A DNA stretch of 64,000 nt. Origin: Branchiostoma floridae. Taxonomy: Eukaryota; Chordata; Leptocardii; Amphioxiformes; Branchiostomatidae. A program made the translations under genes and the position numbers. Each line of letters begins with the position of its first letter. Within the stretch, counting starts at the first letter, position 1. The stretch is taken from NCBI RefSeq assembly GCF_000003815.2, contig NC_049984.1:18356326-18420325 (forward strand), given 5' to 3'. Positions 11,701-23,700 of the stretch are shown one piece after another. Below the pieces are notes generated by a model. It did no database searches, was not told where the DNA came from, and saw only the letters and a list, made by a program, of their open reading frames with translations.

Positions 11701-14700
11701 ATGAATTATAGTAACGGCAAGCTTCATTATCAACCCAACAGCTACTACTACTATTACTGGTCGTGGGGCTACCGAGAACATTTCTACAACGTACCCAAAT
11801 CCGGCACACTGAACATGCGGAGTATTGATGAGGTTCCTGGTAACACAGGTAAGTGTAAAAGAATACATTTTGAACTGAAGTTATACCTTCTACATTTTCT
11901 ATGTTTGACCCAATTTCTTTATGCAAATGTCGTTACAAAAACAGGACTATACTAACCGGTACCCCATCCATCCAATAGGATTTCTGACACGTCTGACTCA
12001 TAGGTCACGTGTCAGTAAAGCCAGAAGTAATTTCTGGGGCATTTTTACATAAAGAAGGCTGCTGGAGACACTGCCAATTGGTTTTAAAGGTTCAATTCCA
12101 CATGTGTTAGATTGTGATCTTCGCGTCATTTTCAGGTGAGACAGGCGTGTCTATCTACCGTTTGGAGGACTCCGATGGTTCCATCCCGCCGACAATCTAC
12201 TGCCGCCGCTGGTACCACAGCACAACCCCGGCCTGGTACCACTGGGGGTACTCCCGCCTGACTCCGTGTCCGTGCAGCCGGCAGCAGGCGTGGTGGGATG
12301 ACAGGTGGGGATCGTTACAACAACCAAAGATCAGCAAACAGAATTTTTTTCAGAGCCCATTTACCGCCTCTATATTTGAAATGTACCATCATCCTCCATG
12401 ATCCAAATAGTTTTACTCTTTAGTAGTTTGTGATTTTATATTTGTCTGCTATTATCTTATGAAGGTATCATGAAACTCTGTTTTTTCTTGCTTAGGCCAA
12501 GGAGGTTAAAAATCACATTTTTAACCTCCTTGCTTAGGCTTAGGTGCCCGTTAGGAATGTAGCCCCGACCGGGCTCCAAAGCCACAAATTTGTCACTGTG
12601 GACTGTTAGATACCGGGGGTACCCCTCAGCGTTCCCCCATGGGTAGGCAACAGCGTCTATTTGTTACCGGGTCCCGGGTTCATTTTAAGTCTGACTGAAA
12701 TTCAACCCAGTGCCAGGCACGAAAATACCCCGTGAGCCTCAAGGTGTCCCACTGGGCCCCTTTTTCCTATTGGGACCTAAGCCTTGTCTTTTGATCCTTA
12801 GTTATGTACTTCATGCTACAGATACTTCTACATTGGGAACGATTGCTGGCAAACCCTCTCGAACCGGTTCGGCCTGCGGCAGAAGTGCTGCTACACGCAG
12901 TACCGCTGGTACTACATCCGCCGCTGGTTCTACAGCTGGTGGTCCGGCTGGCAGTACTACTTCTCCTGGTTCCGTACCGGAGGTTTCCTCATCAGGTACG
13001 GCAGCAACGCCGGACACGTCATCGTGGTGAGTGTTGTGTGTTGAGTATGTGGAATGGGCAAGGGTAAGATGGGACACTTCTGGAGGGAGTTTGCCTGTTG
13101 GGGTAGTGTGACGAGAGAAGAAGAATAGAATGGACTATATCTAAAATTTAGATCATGTGTCTTGTGAACTTGATTGCGAACCTAACAGTGGCGTTGTCGT
13201 CAGGATTCGAACCTGCGCGGGAAAATCCCAATGGATTTCCAATCAACAAGAAATGTTGCTATTGATTGTTTTGTTTTATAAGTCACGAAGTCGGTTGCAC
13301 TTATTATGGCGTCTTTCAGAACTGCCCGACAAAATTGTACTGTTCTGAATAATTTGTACCTGAGTGTACACCAGCCATAGAAACAAGAACAACATTACAA
13401 AACTGCCATGAACATATTTCTGCACACAGAATTGGAACGATGACCTGGTTGCCCAGCGGAAGTGCTGTCAGGAGTCCTACTCTTACTGCCACCTCTTCCG
13501 GTACAGACGGCCGACCAACCGCTGCTGGGGGTACAGGCCGCCATGGAGAAGTAAACAAAATATTCATACTTACCAATAGAGTAATATCAACACAGACTTT
13601 TTGGCTGCTTGTAGTTTCCTCTGTCATAACCTAATGAACTCTTCTATTCCATGGGGCATGGTGTTGTTGTAGCAAGGACAACATAGCTTCAAACGTGACT
13701 GTGCCCCTCCTCCCTGTTCATAAAATATCGTTTAGAATCACACACAATCCAATTGGAAGTTATTCAAATTTTTACAAAAATTCCGGTGCCTTTCCAATTC
13801 TAAGATTACCAGTTGAGACATGGTAGAAATCTTAAAGTTAAAACAAGACCCTTTCAATTCTAAGATTACCAGTGTTTAGACATGGTAAAATTTTAAAGTA
13901 AGACTTCATTGTTGTACTCCCATCACCTAGGATGGTTCTGGGGTGACCCACACATCATCACACTGGACGGGAAAGGCTACACATTCAACGGGCTGGGAGA
14001 GTACCTTCTGTTCCACGTGGACGACGGAAACTACACAGCACAGGTGCAGGCCAGGACTAACAAGGCACCAGGTAAGGCTTCTAGGAATCATTATCTCTAT
14101 GAAAAATTGAGACATTGTTTCGGGTGTCTTTGTGTTTGTGTTTTCGGATTTTTCTGGTCAGCCTAACATGATAACTCAAGAACTTCTGGATTTCGATGAT
14201 ATTTGGTATGGGAGAAGATAAAGTTCTAGGTCGATTTTGTATCTAGTAAATGTGGTCCTGCAGCAGAACTTCCGTTTTGTGTGTGTATATTTTGACCTGG
14301 ACATGCTATGGTCTTGATTTTTTTGGTGGCAGATAGCTTGTGATGTAAGCAAGACGTGGTGTGTGTTTGGGGCCCCCTAGCACTGGTTGAGGAGAGTGTA
14401 ACAACACCTTCGGGGCAGATGAAGCTCTCTGAAGCCGTGGTAATCTTTCATACCATGAAGTTCTGCTGCAGTACCGTAACAAGCCGCTAGAGGCCCCAAA
14501 ATCTAATCGTTTCCAGGTCTCATCAAGACCTACCTACATGCCGAATATCAAAACAATCCAGGCATTCAGGCATTCTAGAGTTATGCTGGTCATCGATCTA
14601 CACACACATACACACACTCGTAACACAAACTTTGCTACCGAAAACATAACCTTCTTGGCCAAGGTAAATAAAAAAAAAACAGCACCCTACGCCAAATTTC

Positions 14701-17700
14701 CAAATTTCGGCCACCCGGCAACTTTCGGGAACGAAAAGTACAATTTATGGTATATAAGACACCAAACTACAAAGGACGTAAAGAGAATCGTCTTTTCAGT
14801 ACCGATAAGTTACTCTCCAAGCAGAGGTTGAGTCTTACGAGGAGCGCCGGTGTAATTTTTCCGACTACTACTATATCTACGCGACTCAACCTCTGCTTGG
14901 AGAGTACCGATAAGTTATTTCCGGGCCCTTGGGGACACTCACGATGTAGCCGCTGGCTAAAATCGCGCCCCTAGCGGCCGGCCTTACGATTGCCGCCGCT
15001 CTAGGGAATTCTCGGGGGGGGGGGGGGGGGGTCATTAACCCCAACCAGCGAGTGATTGTGTAAACACAGGCTAACTCATGATGTACTAGTGTAGCCGTTG
15101 TCGTGGGATTAATTGTTTCACTGTTTTAAGCCTGTCTTGACAACATTTAGTACTCTGTGCTACTGGAAAGGAGAACTATATGTTGCAAAGACATGACATA
15201 ACAATATACAGTCCAAACGGAAATAATAGTTTACATGAAAGAATAAAAGGTATGTTGTTCACAAAAAAAGTCTGAACATCAAACTTTTCATCTGGTCGAG
15301 TATTAATCGTTCTAAGAAATAAACAAATTAGTTAATTAAAGGTAAGATCTAAAGAAACAAGAAAAGGTCTTAACTTCCAACATCTAATTTGGTTAAAGTT
15401 TAAATTATGGATTCTAGGAAACCAACAAAAGGTTAAAAATAAGGTTACTAGTACATATAGATAAGAAAAAGTCTGAATATCAAACTTTTAGTATTCATCA
15501 CCAGCTATGCCCTAATGAGTCTACGAAACAAAATACGTGTAGTTGACAAAAACACCAGGTTTAAACAAGAAATTATCTGACAATCTGACTTATAATACTA
15601 GTACTCATCACTAGCTACCAACAAAAGTCAAATATGAACTAGTACTACAAAAATCCTGACCATCTAATAGGACTTGTATGCTCTAATGGTTCTAAGAAAC
15701 AAAACAAAATGTTGATACAAAATACCGGGTTTAAACAATAAAAAGTATGCCCATCTAAGTTATAATATTCACCATCAAGTTCTAATGATTCTCATAAAGA
15801 AACAAAAATTACAAAAAAGCTGGTTTTAACATAAAAGGTCGACCAGCAAATGATAATTCTAGGAATGATTTTAAGAAATAACAGTTAACAAAAAACGTCA
15901 GGTATAAACTAGAAGTCTGAACAGCTAACTTGTGAGTTGGTGGAGTTATAATGACTGTATAACTCTAAACAAGAGCTTCTGAAAAAAGCTAGTCTTTCGC
16001 TTACTTATATTGTGTAGGTAAAATTGTTTGGCATAGTTTGGTCAAGCGTGGGTGCCAAGTCTGCAACGTTGGCAGCTCTGGCACAGTTTGGTCAAGTGCT
16101 AGGTTATATAACTGTTTAGTAAGGTAGTGGTTCTCACAGAGTATATTTTACTTGAACTGTATAATAACACAACTGCATGAATGATGTTAACTTTATTCGG
16201 ATTGTTTCGCTGTTAAGAACGGCTCTGTTACAGTACAACAGGGTTTTATGAAAGTGCACTGTAGTAATCAAATTTATCAGTAGATGTGTCCTGAATTTCT
16301 GCAAGAACAAACAAAGTATTGTCACCATAAACAACTGAACATAAAATATTAACATGGCATATACAGTAATGGAAATGTTTTTTTTAATGGCAAGATCATG
16401 TGAAAGGTAGATATTTTAAACTAAAACAGGTCCGTGGTATGTTTAATGGAACGTTTCGTTTCTTTTAGTAACGCAATTATGCTTTTACTTGACGGAGTCG
16501 TGACGTCACGCGTCAGACTCACTCCGTCGAGCTCGGTCAGAATCTTCCCTTTCGAAATTATAAATTAAATGTGGGTAATTCTATTTTCAACGCATCCGAG
16601 GGCTACTATTTTGCTGAAAGAAGTTTGTTACACGAAAATAGCCTGAAATTTCTTAGAGTAAGAAATTTCCGAATACGCCCCCCTCCCACACCATGTCAGA
16701 TGCGGCGCACGCATCTTACACAATTCTAGATTTTGTAGCGGTGATTTTCCATAAAACAAAGTAAATGACATGTCAAACTGTTCTCTACAATGTCTGTTTT
16801 ATTATAACCAAACAGCGAACATGTTAGTTTATAAATTGTATACAATCTTACGAAGAAATCCTCACCGTTCACATCCGTCTCTGCAAATTCCTGCTTATAA
16901 GCCATACAGAAACCAAGCAGCACATTCATGGTAGGCCGATACGTATGTCATAACGTTACATACCGTCGAATCTGCAGGGTAGAATATCTCGCTAGCACGA
17001 TATGGCATGGACCGCAAACCAAGCAGCACATTCATGGTAGGCCGATACGTATGTCATAACGTTACATACCGTCGAATCTACAGGGTAGAATATCTCGCTA
17101 GCACGGTATGGCATGGTCGACCCGGACGGACGGACGGACGGACAGACGGACAGAAATCTAATATCGGTCTGATTGCCTTTCGCCGCGGAAGCGCGGCGAA
17201 AGACAAAAAGCATAAAAGATAGTTAACAAACAAGGGGTGCAAATAAGAACAAACTTTAAGTCAAACCATCTAGAAAAAAAATTCGAAAAATGTTTTGCAA
17301 GAAAACGTCTGTACATCTAACTTGTAAAATACATCATGCTATGATTCTTAGAGCTATATTGATATCATTCAACATGAAGCTTTTCCTTTTTCCAACCAGT
17401 CACCTAGAGAATAAAAAGAACATTTGGTAATGATAGACATTATGTAGAATTTGTCTATGCATCATCTTTGACAAATTCTACATTATGTCAATCATTACCA
17501 AATGTTTTTTTTTTCTTTTTTTTTCTTGAAAGAACGCTTCTACATCAAGATGAAGTAGACTTCCCACTATCTTGTCATGTTCCTGATTAATATAGTGTGG
17601 ACTTTAAAATGCTGCTGCAGAATAGAATCACACTCGGAGTAAAACTTGTCTTCCTTGCAGTTCTCAAATTGTCAGCAGGTAATATGCTCTCACTGGCATG

Positions 17701-20700
17701 TTTATCAAGAATGGACATACTTTCAGAAGTGTCATAATAATAAAGCATACTTATGTTTTTCTTCTCTGTCAGTCCCTATATATTGGTTCATATGGAAACC
17801 TGCACTATTCATACTCAGTTCACTGGTGCACGATGGTGGTTTTCCTTGCTGCAGAATGGTCACACTCACAGGTCACATTTGTTGTAGCGTTATTTCATAT
17901 ACATGTATATGAGTTCTCAGGTACCTGTATCCTCATTCCCCACATAGGTAAGTTTTTTTGTCCAGAATGTTTTGCCTTTATGTGGTAGTACAACCTGGAT
18001 TTCCACGTTGCAGAAAAGTTGCACTGGTCACCCTTGCAGGGTTTCTCTCTTGTGTATATGGATTTTCATGTGAGTAGATAAGGTAGACTTTAGAGCTGAC
18101 CTGTACCCACACTCCCCACATATGTAAGGTTTCTTATCAGTGTGTTTTAATAGATGGTGTTTGTTCAAGCTGGATTTTTGTGATGTAGAATAGTCACACT
18201 GGTCACACTTGTAAGGTTTCTCTCCTGTGTGTTTCGCTAGATGTAGGTTCAGGCTGGATTTCTGTGCTGCAGAATAGCCACATTGGTCACACTTGTAGGG
18301 TTTCTCTCCCGTGTGGATTCTAATGTGAGTAGATAAGCTAGACTTTAGAGCTGTCCTGTATCCACACTCCCCACACATGTAAGGTTTCTCACTGGTGTGC
18401 TTCAATAGATAGTGCCGGTGCAAAGTGCCTTTCCGTCCTGCACAATAGTCACACCGATCACACTTGTATGGTTTTTCTCTTGTGTGTTTTGCTATATGTT
18501 TGTTCAAGCTGGATTTCTGTGCTGCAGAATAGTCACACCGGTCACACTTGTAGGGTTTCTCTCCTGTATGGGTTCTCATGTGCACTAATAGGCTAGACTG
18601 TAGAGCTGCCCTGTATCCACACTCACCACACATGTAAGCTTTCTTTCCAGTGTGTTTTGATAGATGGTGTTTGTACAAAGTGGGTTTCCCTGCTGCAGAA
18701 TAGTCACATCGGTCACACTTATAGGGTTTTTCTCCAGTATGAGTTCTCATGTGCAGAGATAAGCTAGACTTTAGAGCAGTCCTGTGTCCACACTCCCCAC
18801 ACATGTAGGGCTTTTCACCGGTGTGCTTTAACAGAAGGTGACGGTGCAAAGTGGTTTTCTTTGCAGCAGAATAGTCACACTGGTCACACTTGTAGGGTCT
18901 CTCTCCTGTGTGTTTTGCCAGATGTTGGTTCAGGTTGCCTTTCAGTGCTGCAGAGAAGTCACACTGGTCACACTTGTAGGGTTTCTCTCCCGTATGGATT
19001 TTAATGTGAGCAGATAAGCTAGACTTTAGAGCTGCCCTGTATCCACACTCTCCGCATAGGTAAGGTTTTCTATCAGTGTGTTTCAATAGATGGTGTGTTT
19101 TTAAGCTGGATTTTTGTGCTGCAGAATAGTCGCACTTGTCACACTTGTAGGGTTTCTCTCCTGTATGTGTTCTCATATGTTTTAATAAGCCAGCCTTGTA
19201 AGCAGTTCTGTACCCACACTCCCCACACATGTAGGGTTTGTCACCAGTGTGCTTTGCTAGATGTGAGTCCAGATGGCATTTCTGTGCTTTAGAATAGTCA
19301 CACTGGTCACACTTGTAGGTTTTTTTGCCAGTATGAGTTTTCATGTGTCTGGATAGGCAATACCTGTGAGCTGTCTTGTATTTACACTTGTCACATGCGA
19401 AAGGCTTCTCACTTGTGTGTTTAGCAAGATGGTGACGGTCCAACTGTTGTTTCCATGCTGTAGAATAGTCACACTGGCCACACTTGTAGGGCTTTTCCCC
19501 TGTATGGGTTCTCATGTGCGGAGATAACTGTGACTTCCAATTTGTCCTGTACCCGCACTGCCCGCACATGTAGGGCTTTGTTCCACGTTGTCCGTAGCTG
19601 GGATCTTCCATCTGTTATGCAAAAAGATTGGTGTAAATCATCATTGAACAACTTGTCCTATTTCTTTTACGTTGGATTGATATCGCAAAATAAAACAAAA
19701 TCATTTCTCCCTGTGACATACACACAATGAAACTGAGCTTCGAAGCTTCATTTAGTTAAACAGTACAATATCAGTGGCTGATTTTCAAAACCTGAAATGT
19801 TGTAATCGATATCATTCATAGTGGGCAGTTCCATTCTTTTACTACTACCAAACTGTTTCAACTGTGAATGTACAAAACCGGCTAATTCCGCCATTAGCCG
19901 GTTTGCCTAAAGCTTTTGTGCCAATCTGTCTGCATCTGACGTAAAGGTAACGCATACATCCCATCAGTGCGCTCTATGTTGTGATATACGGGAGCACACC
20001 GTACCAATTGCAGTTCTATTATTTCCTGCCAGGGAGCGTAGCTACACACAGAACAGGTCGGACCTGTTTTTCCGCGGTTTGGACCAGACCGGGTTTTCCG
20101 AAAACCCAATACATACCTTTGTCAAATTCAAAGTAACAAACAGCTGTGCAGAACTCTCACAGCTCGGGTCCTTTAGAACGGCACCTTCTGAAACAAATAA
20201 TTATAATGCCCTCAATTACCTAAGGCATGTCACAGATCAACTGTAAACGTTTCACGGATGTCGGTTTCAAGAGGTGTTGGCAAAACATCAAGCATGCCCT
20301 ACAAACACTATAAGCAGAAAACATCGTACAAACAGAGATAATCACGACATAATGACAAATTTTGTGGAGCAAATGTGCATCACTGGATTATCCATATACA
20401 TGTATATCAGGGGATATCTGGAGGACGTTATACGTAGATGATCAAACTCTGGTGGACACAAAATACAGATAAATTTTGCGAAAATATGAGTTGTTTTTGT
20501 AACGTTAAGTTGCCAAAATGTATAATTTCTCTCAGTCACACACGTCGCTAGATCTCTAGCATCACACGGTTTACACCCCCCCCCCCCTGTCCTATTTTAG
20601 CGACGATTTAAACTACCAAGGAACTTATCTATTGCTTTTCATAAACTTAGGCAAACATAATGGAGAATAAATTGTAAAATTTGTACCTCAAATCGGCGGT

Positions 20701-23700
20701 GAACTCTCCCCACGTCGGTTACACTACCCAATCACGACTCGTTCCCAGGACAGACTAAGTACTCGTTCCCAGAGTAAAGTAACACCGCTACTCTTCAATC
20801 TTCAAGTAGAGGTTAGATAGCGGCCTCTTTTGGCCTAAGCAAGCTCTTTTTTTTAACCTCCTTGGTCTAAGACATCTTTATAGACGTTTTTATGCTTTAT
20901 CCGTTTTTCATGGAGTTCTTTTATCTAGAATTCGTGTGCTAATATGCACTCAGAGAAACTGGCAAAATCACAACACCCATCAAACGCCTAAAACTGAGTA
21001 AAAGATTTACAAAACAAGCCGGGGCCTAACATCTGATTGAAGATCCTTTGAGAGTGAAGAAATCCGTTCCCGTTCTCAGAGTCTGGCTGTATTTTTCTCC
21101 ATACGGCCGAATAAATCATTGCGGTGTGGCCTCCTTCGCAGCTTGGGGGTTTCTTTTTAAAATTATGCCAGGAAAGGGATGTAAGTTTGACGTGGAAGGA
21201 AGGGCTGCCGTAGAAGGGAGTTTCGTACTCTCCAATCAGAGGTTGGTGGGAAAAATCGTGACCTTTTCCTTTCATAATTTTTTTTCGACCGACCTTCCCA
21301 CCGTAGGAGTTTCACCCCTCCTTCGAGCCAGCCTCCCCACCCCCATTTTTAAAAATCCTAGTAACAGCCAACCCCGCTGTAAGTTAGTCTCTACCAGACT
21401 CCGAATCGCTGGAAAAATCTTAGAAATGGAACAAATAGAGGAGTATTAATAATAAAGCCGACCAGAGGAATATAACCGGCCAGGGAACAGCGATCGCGAG
21501 CTGTTCCCTGGCCGGTTATATTCCTCTCTATTTGTTCCATTTCTACGATTTTACAGCGATCCGGAGTCTGGTAGAGACTAGCTGTAAATCTCAGAAGGAG
21601 CTACGAACGGTTTACAATAGAACATAAAATAAAAACATACAGGACAACACAGTATTACACATTTCACTTACTCTGAAGTTTCGGAATCGGGTTCTCCGTC
21701 CAGACCTACACCGAGCAGACTTCAGCCGACCACGTACAGCAAGACTACAGCATGTTATACACGCGTGTTCTACATTTGAACTGATCAGGCTGAAGGCTTA
21801 TTCTTTCGTAATTCGTAAACCAAATCTGGCGCTTTTAGCACATAGGTACGAAGTCTTGTCTCGGAGCCGACGCCTTTGTCTTGTATATCAGGCTTGGCAG
21901 CCGAATACGGATTAGTCATTGTACCTTTTTTACAAGGTGCTAACAAGACACAGAGACAAGGCTGCTGAGATCAAAGACACGGTTATCACATACTGAGCAG
22001 ATACATCTATTAGTTGTTACAGCGTAGGCGACTAATGTAACGGCCATGACCTTTGACATATGAGGTAATTAGGTAATGACTGTCTAGACCATATGGGCGG
22101 AGCATGACTAGCATACTTGGTATTCCCTGATTGGTTACCCCAAACGTTTCACTAATAGTATAAAATTGCAGGTAGTTGAAGTATTTGTTTGATCCATAAT
22201 CACACGGACAAGGACCCGGGGACATCTTCAAGTGTCAACGTGTGAACTGCAAGAAACAAGAATATTGGACGTTTCTTGCAAATTCCTACCCATGGGGCTA
22301 ATTGCAAGTGGACAAAAACAAACACATGAGTACTCGTCTTCCGGTATGAGGACAAGGACTTTTTGTGGCGCTGAACGGAAAAGATCTACAAATCAAGTAA
22401 TCTCCCAGCAGATCCTACGGTAGCATTAGATAGTATCAAAAGCTGGTAAAGGAGTGAAGCCGGCTTAGGAGTGTGTTTCGCTACCGGGGAAATGTAGCAT
22501 CATGGCTGACTATCTCCTGGCCAGTTTGGTACTACTAGTATCTTATGCCATTGTAGGATCTGCTTGGAGATTACAAATCAATGACTTTTATATCTAAAGT
22601 TGCTCCTTGGTTATTGCTACAACTTATTGTCTCCATGAAAATGGAGATATGAGAAATCTTTATTTACACGACAAAAGTACAGCGACTTTCATAAGGTCTA
22701 CATGTATAACAACTACTATTGTTTTAGGTGTGTCTGTGTGTCCGTTTGTGTTTCCAGATTTCCTCTTGATGATCCTTGATGGATTACGATGATATTTCGG
22801 TTTGTGGATAGGTGTTGGGAAAACGAAGGTCAAGGTCGATTTGGGGCCCCTTAGTATGTGATTGCGGGAGAATTTCTTTTTAAAAATCTTTTGACCTGGA
22901 AATGCTATGGTCTTGATCTTTTGGTGGCAGATAGCTTGTGATGTGAGCCCCTTGTGCCTTGGTCTGGAACTGCAGGGGCGTTTTTCACAAAATATTCCAA
23001 AGAGCAAAACGGAACATAGGAAAGACGGATTTCGAATCCGAACTCAAATACATGTAGCATGTGTAGTTTGTGGCAGGTGGAAGATTAGCAGATACCAATT
23101 ATGCAAATAAGTCTATAATTTGCATAATTGATGTAAAATTGCCATAATTCTCTTCTAAGTACATGTAGTGAATGATTGCATTGTCAACATTGTGACCTGT
23201 GTAAGTTAGTCAAAGGTTTGCATAACCAAGCAATGATTATGCATATGTGAAAGTCAATTGCATGTTCAGAATATTTGAGGTCTCCGAACTCTCGTAACAG
23301 TTATAGTTGTCTTCATTAAGGGGAGAACAATTATAACCAGACGGGAAATGAGATCATGTCTGTTTTCATGACGTTGCAGGAAGTGACAAAGCTACCGTAT
23401 TTACTGCTGTCGTCGTCAATGAGAACGACGGTTTGGGAGTCCAGCTAAACATCAACAACCAATCAGAAGCCGGCATGGATCTGTACATCAATGGGACTTT
23501 ACAAGACATACTCGGTACGTGGCTTAACATAATCTATTATGTGAAGCCAGCCTATAGCTAAGACTTTATCATGAATGTTAAAAATGTGGTGTCGCGAGTA
23601 GCGTAATTGGTAGAGCGTTCTGATCTAGAGGTTCCGAGTTCGATACCCGCCGTGCCCCCGACGTTGTGCCCTTCGGAAAGGCACTTTACATGACTTTCCT

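Larger units (their letters stand above)
14072..23379 (+). other. Intron 16 of the mucin gene (9.3 kb), host of the nested zinc-finger gene
   Basis: It splits the VWD domain (phase 1 on both sides). Besides the C2H2 gene it holds a repeat copy at 14100-14400, a rearranged MITE and hairpin at 14690-14905, an 18-G run at 15014-15031, a diverged satellite at 15240-15960, a recent tandem duplication at 16911-17122, a hairpin at 17420-17505, and MITEs at 21385-21580 and 22397-22572. The remaining ORFs (for example 16134-16355, 21048-21449) show no recognisable protein. Confidence 0.7.

Noticed and set aside
19095-19292. Plus ORF inside the zinc-finger gene
   Set aside because: Antisense shadow of finger codons.
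21048-21449. 133-codon plus ORF upstream of the zinc-finger gene
   Set aside because: It runs into the TAG...CTA MITE and has no recognisable domain.
23585-23660. A functional tRNA gene
   Set aside because: A and B boxes are present, but arms do not pair well and the sequence continues into a known SINE-like body.
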